A DNA stretch of 64,000 nucleotides from Vitis vinifera (GCF_030704535.1 NC_081819.1:22044001-22108000), one strand, 5' to 3'; numbered from the stretch's first letter, positions 1 through 12,225 are shown. Made by a program: numbers and translations. Notes: generated by a model not told the origin, from the sequence alone.

Positions 1-2088
1 TTTTAATGTAAATTTATAAATCATGTTTATACTAAATTCTCTTTTAAAAATAAAAATTTTCAGTAAAATTGTGTTTTGAATTGTATTTTTTTATAAAATA
101 AAGTATTACTTTTTAAATAATGTTATTTAAATTAAAAATACGATAAAGGGCATGGTACCTTAGCATTCTCTTTTTCATGATTGGATTGAATAATAAGTTG
201 TTGGGTTAGAGTCCAGCATACATCAATCTTTGAATTTGAACAGTTGATACATGAATTAAATCTAAATTATTGAACAAATATGCAAAAGAGAAAATAAATC
301 TTAAGTTCAAACATATGGGATAAAAAAAAATGATTAATTAGGTTATAAAAAAAAAAAAAAAAAGACTTTGGTGTGGCTCGACGTTTTTCACGTGTGTCCC
401 TGCTCGATGATGAAACTCATTTTTTATTTGGTGAAAATTTGATTTTTAGAAAAGACTTAGAGTTGCTATTTATTTTTGTTTTATTTTTAAAAGGGAAAAC
501 AAAATAAGGAAAAAAAAAAAAAACCCTAAGTGTGACTCCTAAAGCAAAAACAGGTTTGTGAAAAACCAAAGTCGGGTTCGGGAGTCAAGTTACCTATTGG
601 GAAGGTACGATGGTGAGCCATAACACCCTTTTAAACCCGTGTACATACAATCTCTACTAAACGAATTAAGAGAATTGTGACAATTAATTAATTAATTAGG
701 AATACCAAGAAAAATAATCATGTAAATGAGTATGTACAAGTCATGATGAAAATCAATATACACAAAAATAATTATCAAATCTAATTACAAGAATACACAA
801 AATAATTAACAAGAGAATTATACAAAATGATTTATTGAACTAAATAAAAAAAAGATATTAAAAAAAATTTCAAGAAATTTCAAAGTATTTTATTAAAAAT
901 GATTTTGAATTAATGATTTCAATTTATTTATTTACAAAAAAAGGTCAATTTCAAAAAAAGTTATTTACATTATTTTATTACAATATTTTTTTTTTAAATT
1001 TCAATTTAGCAATAAAAATTATTTTTATTTGAATCTTAAAAAAAAATTCAAGAAATTTCAAAGTATTTTATTAAAAATGATTTTGAATTAATGATTTCAA
1101 TTTATTTATTTACAAAAAAAATGTCAATTTCAAAAAAAGTTATTTACATTATTTTATTACAATAATTTTTTTTAAAATTTCAATTTAGCAATAAAAATTA
1201 TTTTTATTTGCTTTTACTAAAAATGAATGAATTTTTATGAATTATTTAAAAAAGAAAGAAAATATATAATTTTATCTACAAAAGTTGTATCAATTTAATT
1301 CTATTTGCAAGCAAATTAATTTTTGTTATTTTTTATAGAAAACAGACTTTTACAATTTTATTTACAAAAAATATCAAAATTCAATCCAATTTTATTAACA
1401 CCAAAAAAAAAATTCAAAAAATTAATTTTTACAAAATTAATTAAAAAAAATTTTGAATCCATTTTACTGTTTGATTTTAAAAAGATTTGTTAGAAAATAA
1501 TTATCTATGATTTTATAAAAAGATATTTCAAATTTATTACTTACCCTTAAAGATTTGGAATTTGTGTAAAAAAAGTTTATCCAATTTTATTAAAAATAAA
1601 TAAATAAGATTTTTTATATTATATTTACAAAAACATTCCAATTTTGTTCTCCAATTTGATTTTTGCTTTCTTTTCCAAGAATTTATTTGCTTTAAAAAAG
1701 AAAAAAGAAAAAAAATGGAAATCTACATTTCGACAATTTTATCTAAAAGAAAATTTTTATTTTACTTGTATAAAAAAGATTCATGAAGAATTAAAATAAA
1801 ATAAATAGATAAATAAAATAAAATAAAATAAAAAGAATAAAAATATTTTTTTTACTTTATTTCTATATATATAAAAAAAGAAGAATTTTGTCTTAACTAC
1901 AAGATGATTTTGCTTACTTTATTTAAATAAATAAACTAAAATGAATAAATTAATCAATTACAATTTTTTTTTAAATGAATTTAACTAAAGGAATTTTTCC
2001 TTAAAAAGGGATTTTGCACAAATTTACATAAAGAAGAAATTTGATTAGAAAGATTTCTTCATAGACTTCCCTAGTTCACACCTATCCT
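1..2088. other. AT-rich intergenic DNA
   Basis: Long A and T runs with stop codons in all frames and no recognisable coding segment. It contains the duplicated 172-bp block listed separately. A GC-richer patch near 540-660 reads like an old dispersed repeat but I cannot assign it. If the copia element beginning near 2089 once had a 5' LTR, it is not visible here. Confidence 0.6.
861..1209. repeat. Direct tandem duplication of a ~172-bp AT-rich block
   Basis: Two near-identical copies lie at about 861-1031 and 1038-1209, offset by about 178 bp. They differ by only a few bases and small poly-A/T length changes. Both copies end in the same stretch, AATAAAAATTATTTTTATTTG. The high identity in such AT-rich sequence argues for a fairly recent local duplication. 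Confidence 0.85.
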
Positions 2089-3283
2089 AACACCTCAAAA
2101 ATTGATCCCTTAAATGAGACATTCTTTAAAAATTGGCAGGAAAGAGTTTTCTCTGCAATTGATATAGTAAACTTAGGACACATTTTGATTGACCCAAAAC
2201 CAAAAGATGGTTGTCATTTCTTACCAACTTGGGAAACTAGAAATAAATAAGTTAGGGATACTATTCTAAGTACCCTTTCTAATGAACTTTTTGATATTTA
2301 TTGTCAATTTAAAGTTGCAAAAGAAATTTGGGATGCAATAAATAAAAAATATATTTTGGAAGATGCAGGAACTCATAAATATGTCATAGGGAATTTTAGA
2401 AATTTCCAAATGACCGAGGATAGAGATGTATCATCTCAAATCCATGACTATCACTTGTTATTAATGACTTAGTTATTGAAGACATTAACTTTTAGAGACT
2501 TGGAAAAATTAGAAAAATAACATGAAACATAAAAGGAAACAAATGTCCTTAGAGAGTGTCATAATCCATATTAGGATTGATGAACAAAACCGAAATAGAG
2601 ATAATGTTAAGAAAGCTAACGAATTGTCTTCTAAGACTAATGTAGTAGAAGAAAAACCTAAACCCAAAAACAATAGGTCCAGGAAACAAAACTTTAGGAC
2701 CAACCCCAATGTATCAAACAAGGTCCAAAACTCAACTATTAAAAAATGGGGTAATTGCTTTGTTTGTGGCAAGTCTGGACACCATGCAGTTCAATGTCGC
2801 CATAGGAAGAGAATTGAGAAGTCCAATTCAAAGGCAAATCTAACAGAGGTAGAGGTGATCACAGCAGTAATTTCCTCTGAGGTGAGCATGGTCACCAATA
2901 TGAAGAACTGGGTGGTAGACTCTAAGGCTACCATACACATCTATGGGAATAGAAGTGCATTTACTTCCTATACCATTGTAAAGGAAGGAGATGAACAAGT
3001 GTTCATGGGTGATTCTAGATCTACTCCAGTGATTGACAAAGGGAAAGTTCTTCTCAAGCTAACCTCTGGAAAAGTGTTTGCCCTCAGTGATGTTCTTCAT
3101 GTGTCAGATATCCGTTGGAACTTGGTGTCAGTATCTCTACTTGGAAAAGCAGGAGTGAGGATCTTGTTTGACTATGATAAAATAGTTTTAACCAAGAATG
3201 ACGCATTTGTGGGAAAGGGCTATTATGTTTATTATATTATCAATAATAATGCATCTTCTTCCGTTGCATGCTTACATAGTTGA
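2089..3283 (+). pseudogene. Copia gag and protease remnant
   Basis: The first part has the UBN2-type gag pattern with the phrases FFKNWQERVFSAID and VAKEIWDAINKKY, broken by stops. The 253-residue open segment starting at 2522 contains a CCHC zinc knuckle (CFVCGKSGHHAVQC, near 2757-2798), typical of copia nucleocapsid. A protease region follows: WVVDSKATIHI stands where copia proteases have a D-S-G-A type active site, so the motif is mutated (Lys for Gly). The next domain begins after a stop near 3283. The product is inactive as it stands. Confidence 0.85.
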
Positions 3284-3299
3284 TTCTTGTGATATTTAG

Positions 3300-4412
3300 C
3301 ATGGTAGACTAGGACATGTGAACTTTTCATATATGAAGAAAATTGTTGAATTAAGTTTAATCCCTAAATTGTCCTTAGAAAACCATGGAAAATGTGAATC
3401 TTGTGTAAAATCTAAAACCATAAAGAAATCTTGCAAATTAGTTGAAAGAGAATCAGATCTACTAAGTTTAATACACAATGACTTAGGAGACCTAAAAAAT
3501 ACAATAACTAGAGGTGGTAAATGATTCTACATAACTTTCATAGATGACTACTCAAGGTATACAATGGTATATCTTTTGAGAAACAAAAATGAAGCAAAAG
3601 ATGCTTTCATGAAATACAAAAATGAAATGGAAAATCAACTAAGTAAGAAAATTAAAAGGCTTAGAATTAATAGGGGAGGAAAGTATGAGTCCAACCCCTT
3701 TAATTCTTTTTTTGAAGATCATGGGATCATTCACGAAACTACTCTTCTTTATTCCCCTAAGTCTAATGGAGTAGCAGAAAGGAAAAATAGGACCTTAAAA
3801 GAAATTATAAATGCAATGTTGGTAAGTTCAAGAGCACTCTTGAACTTATGGGGGAAAGTTATCTTATCTACATGTCATATTCAAAATAGAATACCTTACA
3901 AGAAAACTGGTAAAACTCCTTATGAGTTGTGGAAGGGTTATGCACCTAATATAACATACCTGAAAGTGTGGGGGTGTTTAGCTAAAGTTTTTCTCCTTGA
4001 ACCTAAAAAACGAAAACCAGGTCCTAAAACCTTCGATGCAATGTTCATTGGTTATACTAAGAATAATGCGACATATAGGTTTCTTGTTACTAAGTCAGAA
4101 AATAGTCTTGTAGATGTCAATACTATACTAGAAACAAAGAATGCAGATTTCTTTGAAAACATCTTTCCTATGAAACTAAATGGTGAACAACAAGTTCGGA
4201 AAACAAGTAGAGATAAGTCTATTGAACCTTTTGAATTTGAACCTAAGAGTAAAAGAGATAGGAAAGAAACAAACCTTGGAGATGGTTTCTACACCTTCCT
4301 AATAGATGAAGACCCTAGATCCTACAAAGAAGCTATAACTTCTCCTGATACACCATTCTGGAAGAAGGCCATTAACAATGAAATCGAATCAATCATGTAT
4401 AACCATACATGA
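3300..4412 (+). pseudogene. Copia integrase remnant
   Basis: The frame is open at 3318-3524 and 3564-4412, separated by a stop near 3524. The first part is the GAG-pre-integrase zinc region (GKCESCVKSKTIKKSC). The second holds the integrase core: HGIIHETTLLYSPKSNGVAE followed by RKNRTLKEII carries the last catalytic Glu region, and GYTKNNATYRF is the usual downstream fold. Copia integrase inserts the cDNA into the genome. Stops and missing pieces of the N-terminal core make it non-functional. Confidence 0.88.
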
Positions 4413-5561
4413 GAGTTAGTAGATTTACCTCATGGTGCAAAGACTATTAGTTGTAAATAGATCTTTAAAAGAAAGTTAAAACAAGATGGGTCCATAGAGA
4501 AGTATAAAGTTCGTTTAGTTGCCAAAGGATTTAAACAAATGAATGATGTAGACTACTTTGACACTTTTACCCCTATGACTAGAATAGCATCAATTAGAGT
4601 ATTGATCGCTCTAGCTTCCATTCATAATTTGGTGATATACCAAATGGATGTCAAGACTGCATTCTTGAATGGGGATTTGGAAGAGGAAATTTATATGAAA
4701 CAACCTGAAGGTTGTGTAGTTCCAGGAAAGGAAAAAAAAGTGTGGAAGTTGGTTAAATCACTATATGGGTTAAAACAAACTCCCAAACAGTGGCACAACA
4801 AGTTTAATCATGTGTTAGTAACTAATGGATATTCTAGTAATGATGTTGATAAGTGTATCTACAACAAGTATGAGGATTACACATGTGTAGTCATTTACCT
4901 TTATGTTGATGACATGCTAATCTTCGGAACTAGCCTAGAGGTTGTGTGTGAGACCAATAAATTCCTAAGTTCTAAGTTTGATATGAAAGGCCTAAAGGAG
5001 GCAGATGTGATTCTAGGAATTAAAATAACTAGAACACCTAATGGGCTTAAACTTTATCAAGAGCACTATGTTGAAAATATCCTAAGGAAGTTTAAACACT
5101 TTGATTGTAAACCAGTATCAACTCCTTATGATCCCAGCTCACAGCTAAAGAAAAATAGAGAATATAGTGTTGCCCAAATAGAGTATGCTCATATCATAGG
5201 AAACTTAATGTACTTAATGAACTGTACCAGACCTGACATTACTTAAGCAGTAGGTAAATTGAGTCGATACACCCAAAGTACTAATCAGGACCATTGGACT
5301 GTTGTTTGTAGAGTCCTTGAGTATTTGAGAGACATCATTAACTATGGTTTGTGCTTTAGTGGATTTCCAAGTGTCCTTGAAGGTTTTAGTGATGCAAATT
5401 GGATTTCAGATTCAGATGAGATGAAATCCACTAGTGGATATGTTTTAATCCTTGGTGGAAGTGCAGTTTCTTGGAAGTTTGCAAAGCAAACTTGCACTAC
5501 TCGGTCTACTATGGAGGTTGAGTTTATTGCCTTAGGAAAAACAAGTTTTGAGGTTGAGTGA
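4413..5561 (+). pseudogene. Copia reverse transcriptase and RNase H remnant
   Basis: The RT region shows MDVKTAFLNGDLEEEIYMKQ and the catalytic box YVDDMLIFG, both diagnostic of Ty1/copia RT. The open segment 4539-5246 ends at an in-frame stop after RPDIT. RNase H follows at 5259-5561 with [19 protein letters not shown], which keeps the first catalytic Asp region. A stop at 5559 ends this segment, and the last part of RNase H continues out of one clean frame to about 5810. It is the same element as the gag and integrase remnants upstream. Confidence 0.9.
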
Positions 5562-6410
5562 CTTAGAAACATCTTAACAAATATCCTTTTATGGATGAGA
5601 CTAGCCTCGTCTGTGTCTATATGTTGTGATAGCCAAGCTACAATTGCTAATGCTAAGAGTAAAATATTTAATGGGAAGAACATGCATATACGTCTAAGGC
5701 ACAATATTGTGCAACAGTTGCTTGAAACACAGGTTATATCTCTAGAATGAGTGAGGTCAAAGTTGAATTTGGCCGATCATTTGACCAAACCACTAAATAA
5801 GAAACTAGTGAAATAAACATCGACAGTGATGAGGCAAATGCCTATTACAGAAGTCAAGAGTGGTGGTAATCCAATCTATTAGAATGGAAATTCTATGAAG
5901 TAGGTTCATATGGGTAATAACAAATCACTTGTTGACTTGAGGTGCTCTATCAACTCTAATTGTATGAGAGTTTATCCCTATGGTGTAGATAGAGCATATT
6001 CTGCATTGATTAAGGTTGAGTGTTTACTCTTAATGAATACCATATTCCTTATGGATGGTACGTTTAATGTAGAACATACTTGATGGATTCATCTATATGA
6101 GAGTGGAGGTGGGGTCGCTTCCTATGAGAACTTAGGCAGGTTCTCTAGAGCTCTCATGAACATCCAGGCAAGGCGCATGGTCTATTTGTGCCAACCCGTT
6201 TTATACAGCTCGTAGTGTAGTTGAGAAAACAAATGTGGATAAAAGTCCCTTGAGTTACATCAAGAAACACTGGTTCATAGAAATTTATTTTCACCTTTGT
6301 GATTCAATCCTTATTTGTCCTGAGACTGGTTCATAGCCTTTGTGCACCAGTACTAATGCATTAGATTTTTTTTCCTTCAAAAAAAATTACATTTACACTT
6401 AGTGAGGGAT

Positions 6411-6982
6411 TGTAGGAAGAGTGTAAATAATTTTTTATTTTATTTTATTCTATTAGTCTTATATTTTTGGAAAGAATCCTATTGAGAATTATTTTTATTT
6501 TATTTTATTAGTCTTATATTTTTTGGAAGAGTCCTATTGGGATTGTGCTAGTGGAGTCCCATTCCATTTATAAGTAGAATCCCCTTCCACTTTGAGTCAT
6601 ATTCTAATTACAAGTAGAGTCCCATTGAGACTGTGTTAGTGACCTATAAAAGCAGACCACCCCTCACTCTTTATATACGAATACCAAATTTTCAAAGAAT
6701 TTTTCAAAGAGTCTTTTCATACATCTATCTGGAGGAATTTTTTCAAAACCCGAGTTGTACACATCTCGCTTACAGAGTGCACCCAAAACGAGATCTGGTT
6801 GTTGAATCCTGGAGGTAGACCACTGGTACCCTAGTGCACCAAGTTCGTTTTCGAGGAGAGTGGATATATTTCAAGGACAGTATTTGTCACACCTCGATCG
6901 ATAAGTTTTTCTTCTTATTAATTATGTTCTTTATTTGTGTCTTTCGGGTTAGTCATTTGTTTCCATACCCTTAAATCCAACA
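6411..6982 (+). repeat. 3' LTR of the copia element
   Basis: It starts TGTAGGAAGAGTG directly after the purine-rich AGTGAGGGA (a candidate polypurine tract) and ends in CCAACA, giving the TG...CA form of LTRs and a length of 572 bp. It contains a TATA box (TATAAAA, 6645-6651) as expected for the U3 promoter. No matching 5' LTR was seen, so identity dating is impossible. Confidence 0.8.
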
Positions 6983-6984
6983 TG

Positions 6985-7175
6985 CATGTGAGCATCACTT
7001 CAGATGCATTTTGTCCATAGAAACCAGCATAAACACTATATGCTTCATATCCTCGGACAACCTCTAAATATTAAAAATTGATCCACTCTGATGGTGACAT
7101 CAAACTCTCCGACGATGGTTGAAGCCTCTTTCTACCTTCATTAGCTAGGTATTCTTGGGAAATCTCTATAAAAGA
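6985..7175 (-). pseudogene. UGT fragment, N-terminal half (oldest rearranged copy)
   Basis: Read on the minus strand, it aligns by eye to the middle of the full-length UGT at 8896-10317 (the segment around PPEWISFPSSVAFKGYE and the following residues) and to the fragments at 11.9, 14.6 and 17.3 kb. It has several indels and no usable frame. The copia 3' LTR ends immediately to its left, so the retroelement probably landed in or beside it. Downstream sequence at 7220-7330 also matches 14268-14370. Confidence 0.75.
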
Positions 7176-8400
7176 GTACACAAAATGAAATGACATAAAG
7201 GAAATGTTTAGAATCGAGTTCATAATAATAAGAATCACTTTAATTAATATTTCTATAAATCAAGGAGATGCATATAATGGCGGGACATTTATAATGAGAT
7301 GCATAGAATTATACAAAAGACACACAAAATGGGGTGCATAATGATAAGAATTCACTCTATCCAATATTTTTGTAAATTAAAACTAGTTAGATATTAATAA
7401 TATTTTATTCTTTTAATTGAAGAAATAATATTTTTTTTTCCTTATTATTCATTTTTTTTTGTATAATTCATAATATATTTTTCTATAAATTTTTGTAAAG
7501 AAATAATAGAACTCAATGTTTTTATTGTCAAAATTATCAAACTCTTAATGGAACTAGAGTTAGGGGAAGAGGCTTGAAGTTAAACCTTCTCTTTCTAAAA
7601 AACCACGTATTCCTTTTTTTTTTTTAAAAAAAAAAAATCCAAGCCTTCCATAAGTTTTTTAGTTTGATGTTAATCAAAATAAACACAACAAATTTCCTAG
7701 TGTGGCAAAATAAAATCATCTTCTTGGTTTGTGATATTAGTTTTCTCCATCATATCTTAAGTGGAGAACCTATTGAAAAAATTAAGGATGATGAGAGAAA
7801 TAAAAGTTTTATCCTAATTTGATTTCAATCAAGCTAAACATCACAAATTTCCTATTATGTTGAAATCAAATCATCATCTTAGTCCATCACATGAGTGTTC
7901 TCCGTCATTTCTTAAATAGAGAAAAACTTGTTGATGAAGAAATTAAGAATGATAAGGGAAGCGAAATTCATATATTGCAATACTAGTTATGAATTTACAA
8001 TGACGAATTTGTCACTTCATGAATTCTTGAAACTTTGAAAGAAGACGTTTTTTTAACATGAAATGTAAGCAACGAGACCAAGCTATGAAACAATAGGATG
8101 TTTGCCACTCCTATTTATGGGCTTGAGCGATCTGAGTTCTCATTTCTTTGGGCATACTTAGAAAATGAATATGATTGATTTGTTGAAGATGTTATGCTCT
8201 ATTGTCCAATTTCAATGGTTGAACCTCCTATGATGCATTTCTTAATTCAAGATCTTACTAATTGAAATCAAAGGATTACCAATTCAAAGTGATGAATTGT
8301 TTCCATAATTATAATTTCATTTTATATTGGACTAGATTGAAATAGGATTATATACTCATTATGAGAAGAAGTGATTCGAGCTTATCTTAGATAAATAACT
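7176..8400. other. Spacer between the two halves of the oldest UGT unit
   Basis: No coding signal. Two diverged copies of about 140 bp are visible at roughly 7662-7795 and 7817-7965; shared words include ACAAATTTCCTA and TAAGGATGATGAGAG/TAAGAATGATAAGGG. The stretch 8190-8400 resembles, with many changes, the spacer at 12380-12600 in the tandem array, which ties this locus to the same ancestral unit. Confidence 0.55.
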
Positions 8401-8439
8401 ATGTTTACATATAAATCCCTACCTAGTTGCATTCTATTT

Positions 8440-8733
8440 AGGATTAAGAGTAGACGTGGCATAGGGGTGATGTTAATGAGATGGGCAGCACAGGTGGAAA
8501 TTCTAGCACAGCTATCAGTTGGGGGCTCATTGTTCCACTCTGGGTGGGGTCCAGCCATAGAAACATTTCAATTTGGGTATCGTCTCATTGTATTACCATT
8601 CATAATCGATCAAAGCTTTAATGCAAGACTTTTTGTGGGGAAGAGTATGTCTGCGGAAGTAGAGAGAAGTGAAGATGGGTCATCTAGCGGAGAGGACGAA
8701 GCAATGATAAAAGGATATCAAGTGATTAAATAA
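8440..8733 (+). pseudogene. UGT fragment, C-terminal PSPG half
   Basis: An open plus-strand segment encodes the C-terminal sugar-donor region of a plant family 1 glycosyltransferase: WAAQVEILAQLSVGG, FHSGWGPAIETFQFG and PFIIDQSFNARLF correspond to the PSPG box of the full-length gene at 8896-10317, with WAAQ in place of WAPQ. Sequence upstream of about 8440 is unrelated, so only the last quarter of a UGT is present, with no N-terminal acceptor domain. It lies tail-to-tail with the full-length UGT, whose stop is 160 bp away on the other strand. Confidence 0.85.
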
Positions 8734-8895
8734 TCTAAAATTAAAAGATGATAAAAGAGTACAATATTCCGTACTACATATGCACCCAACCCAATATTAT
8801 CAGCAATCAAGATTCACATGCGTGCTTTCATACTATTGTAATGAAATTAGAATTTTGTAAACAACATTGGAACTTCTCAAAAATTGGCAGACATA

Positions 8896-10317
8896 TCACT
8901 TCTGCTTTGCAAACCCAGTTTTCAGATACTTAACAAACCCTCCTATATAGTGATCCTGATGGAGCTTCGGGTCGCCAAAAATGGCAGCTGCCTCTCTTGC
9001 ATGGATCCTCAGCTTCTCTCCTTCCTCGGACACCGTGGCAAGTCTCAAAGACTTGGCTATGTCTTCCCTGCTAAATGATCCGTCTTCTCTTCTCTCTACT
9101 TCCACAGCCAAACCCTTCTCCACAAGCAGCCTTGCATTCAAACCTTGATCAATAATGATGGGCAATACAATAAGACAGTGGCCAAATTGAAGGGTTTCTA
9201 TCACTGAACCCCACCCAGAATGAAACAATGAACCTCCGATTGATGGGTGTGCCAGAATCTCCATCTGTGGCGCCCATCCCATACACACCATCCCCCTGCC
9301 GGAGGTCCGGCCACTGAAACCGGAAGGTAGGGCATCGGCATCTTCAATAGCCCAGTCGGGTTTTCTGAGTGCCCACAGAAATGGCAATTCGGATGGCTCT
9401 AGCCCATAAGCTATCTCATGAACTTGGTCTTTTGTCAACTTACACTCACTCCCAAACCCTACAAACACAACTGACTTGGGCTTTTGTTCATTAAGCCATT
9501 TGAAGTTCTCCCCCCATGACCCATCAGTGATTTGAATTTCTCTCCCTTCTGCCTTTTCCGGCGGGAGTAAACCCACAGGAATCACCGGCTTGCCCATGAG
9601 ATTTCCAAGTAAATTCAGGTATTCACCTTCATACTCCACACAACTACGCACAGCCACGGCTTGACATGAATTAATGATCTCGACATATCTTGCAGCGTCA
9701 GTTGTTCCAGAAGCGTTATTAGTAAAGAAGCCGGAATAGACGGCTTTTGCCTCATAGCCCTTGAAAGCCACTGAAGATGGAAAACTGATCCATTCCGGCG
9801 GTGATGTCATACTCTCCGGAGATGACCTAAGTCTCCTTCGACCATCTCCGACGAGGGAATAAGCAGGCCCAACGAAGGCAAGTGTTGAAGCCGAGAAAAC
9901 AGAGAAGTACACGAGCGGTACACCATGTTCTCGAGCAATTGAACTGACCCAATGCGGGAAGAAATCGATGATTATTCAATCTGGTGAAGTATCAGCAACA
10001 TACTGCTTGAAGGGGTGTTGAAGGAGATCAAGAGCAGCCTTCAAGTACTGAATTTTTTCAAAGGGCATATCAACAGTAGCCTCAGCACCCTCAGGCAAGA
10101 TACTCCCATTCTCCATTACTGGAAAGGGAAGTTCCACGAACTTGATCAGAGATGACAAATTTGGTGGAGGTTTAAGCAGTCTCTGGATGTTCCTCGGAGT
10201 AGATACCAGTGAAACTCGGATTCCTGCTTTAGCTATGGCGATGGCGAGGTGAAAAAACGGAATCATGTGGCCAAAGGCCGACCATGGAAGCATGACTACA
10301 TGCATTTTACCAGCCAT
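8896..10317 (-). pseudogene. Full-length UGT91-like glycosyltransferase with one premature stop
   Basis: One reading frame of 474 codons runs from ATG at 10317 (MAGKMHVVML) to TGA at 8896, but codon 114 (9976-9978) is TGA where the family has Trp (PDW). Everything else looks intact: the catalytic His in SAFGHMIPFFH (about residue 17), the acceptor domain, and a PSPG donor box from WAPQMEIL (about residue 348) through HSGWGSVIE to IIIDQGLN. Length and intronless layout match plant family 1 UGTs; the sequence resembles UGT91-type rhamnosyl/glucosyltransferases acting on flavonoid or terpenoid glycosides in the cytosol, but the substrate is unknown. An upstream in-frame ATG at 10350 is less likely because the conserved start is MAGK. 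It could be a recent pseudogene, a null allele, or a sequencing error. Confidence 0.88.
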
Positions 10318-10350
10318 TTCCCACCGTGAATGCACTCCGTACCAGCCCAA

Positions 10351-11649
10351 TACAAACCAAATACATAGAGAAAAAACCTCTACCTCCTATCTTAACCACA
10401 TGAATATACTTAAGGATATGAAACCTGCGCCTCAGATAAAGATGACAACTGGAACATGGTTCGAAGAAAAGAGGTCTATCAGTTACAATTACAATTACAA
10501 ATTGTTGAGAGCCACATATCCATAAATGGAGAGATACATTACAATTACAAATTGAGCAAATTGTGGAGAGATGGGTCGAATTCACAACTTCTCGTTAAAC
10601 CAAATTCTCATATTATGTTGAGGTATCAATTTTTCTAAATGCTTAAATTTATAAGATTTGAGTTCGGTATACATATCATACTCCTTTACAATGCCAAAAT
10701 CTTCTTCAAAAATGATTATAATGGAATGAAAAATATGAGTTTTTATACCATGGCCAATGGTTGAATTCAATTATTCTTAGCTCACTTCCTCTTGCTGTTT
10801 CATGATTAAGAGTGAATGTTTTTTAAAAACACTTTTAAAAAAATTAGGTTGTTACCAAAATTTATAAAATCACTTTCAAAAAAATTGAAAAACGATTTAT
10901 AGTATTTTTTTAGACAAACATTTTATAGGTTTGCTATTACAAGAATTACAACACGTGACGGACATCTAATATTCTTACAAAATTTATAATTGGATAATTA
11001 AGGAATAGAGTTTTATATCGCAAGGCAATAAAATAAATAAATAAAATTAAAAAACTATTGAATTAACTTAACAGACATAAATTCAAGTACAAATTGTAGG
11101 GTGATAGACAAGAAATTGCACATGTCAAATGGATTAGAGAAGGAAAGGTTCCCTACAAACCATCCAAGCTAAAATTGATTATTGTTCGTATGGAGTTGGA
11201 ACTACATAAGTGATTAAAAATGTGTTTGACAGAATCTCCTTATAGAATTTTTTTTTTTAGAAGCGTTTCCTTGTAAAGTATTTTTAAAAAATTACCTACT
11301 TGTGTTTCTCGAAGCATTATAAGTGTTTTTAATTTTAAAAAAAGTATTTTCTAATTTTTGTTAAACGTCATCATTTTTCTTTAAAAACCCTTTTTAAAAT
11401 TGGAGTGTTTTTTTTAAATATTATCAAACAAATTATAAATGCTTTTTCTTAGAATTATTTTTGGGTGAACTTATCAAATGTTTTCCTATATTATAAGTAT
11501 ATTTAGTAAAGTAGTTTAATATTATAATTTAAAAATTAAACTAATTTAATAAATTATAAGAATACAAGTTAAATATTTTAAAGACATAATCATAAATCTA
11601 TACTTTTCATATAAGAATTTTTATTTGTTATATAGAAATTTCTATTTTT
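10351..11649. other. Intergenic DNA upstream of the UGT
   Basis: No gene recognised. 10479-10555 holds two clusters of the word ATTACAATTACAAATTG. 10800-10925 and 11215-11480 resemble the AT-rich dispersed family seen at 45.1, 56.0 and 60.1 kb (poly-T/poly-A words with TTTTTAAAA cores). The remainder is AT-rich. Confidence 0.5.
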
Positions 11650-11914
11650 AAAAATAAAAAATTTAAAATACATTTAAATGAAGTCTTATTTAATACATAA
11701 TATGAATTAATAATTTAACTTAAAATTACTTTAAATTAAACATTATTAAATTTTACCAAACAAACTCAATAGTATCTTAAGGGTTTGATTGAGTATGATC
11801 GAGTTTTTTGGTTAAATTTGTTTTAATATATATAACTCATTTAATAAATAAATAATATTTAAGTAAACGCTTGCTTTCTACCAAGACTTCATTATAGTTT
11901 CTCCTCCTCCATGT

Positions 11915-12225
11915 TTCTCCGATGAGAGTAAACCCACCGGAATTACTGGCTTTCCGATGAGTTCTTGATATAAATGTAGATTCACTTTCAAACTCCGTGC
12001 AACTAAGTAGAGCAACAGCTTTACATCCATGGATTATCTGCGCAAGCCTGTCAGCATCACTTGTTCCAGACGCATTCTGTCCATAGAAACTGTCATATGC
12101 TCTAGATGCTGTGCATCCACGGAAACCTACTGAAGATGGAAAACTGACCCACTCTGGTGGTGAGTGTGGTCACATCAAACTCTCCGGCGATACTTTCACC
12201 GCCTGGGTATTCTAGAAACGGAAAA
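11915..12225 (-). pseudogene. UGT N-terminal fragment, array unit A
   Basis: On the minus strand this matches the UGT segment PPEWVSFPSSVGFRGC through QIIHGCKAVALLSCTEFESE, then decays into frameshifted sequence. It corresponds to roughly residues 170-260 of the full-length gene. Copy A differs from B and C by a missing TG in the TGGTGGTG run and by lacking a 17-bp block near 12298. No N-terminal start or PSPG box is attached. Confidence 0.82.

Larger units (their letters stand above)
2089..6982 (+). mobile_element. Decayed Ty1/copia LTR retrotransposon, 3' LTR only
   Basis: Plus-strand order is gag, protease, integrase, reverse transcriptase, RNase H and 3' LTR, which is the Ty1/copia order (integrase before RT). 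Gag-like coding is readable from about 2089 with in-frame stops near 2250 and 2470. The 3' LTR lies at about 6411-6982 after a short purine tract. No 5' LTR or primer-binding site was found upstream of gag, so the left end is truncated or lost. In-frame stops and at least four breaks make it non-autonomous. It abuts a UGT pseudogene fragment at about 6985. Confidence 0.9.

Noticed and set aside
6633-6818. 61-codon frame in the copia LTR
   Set aside because: It overlaps the TATA box and transcript start region of the LTR; no known protein.
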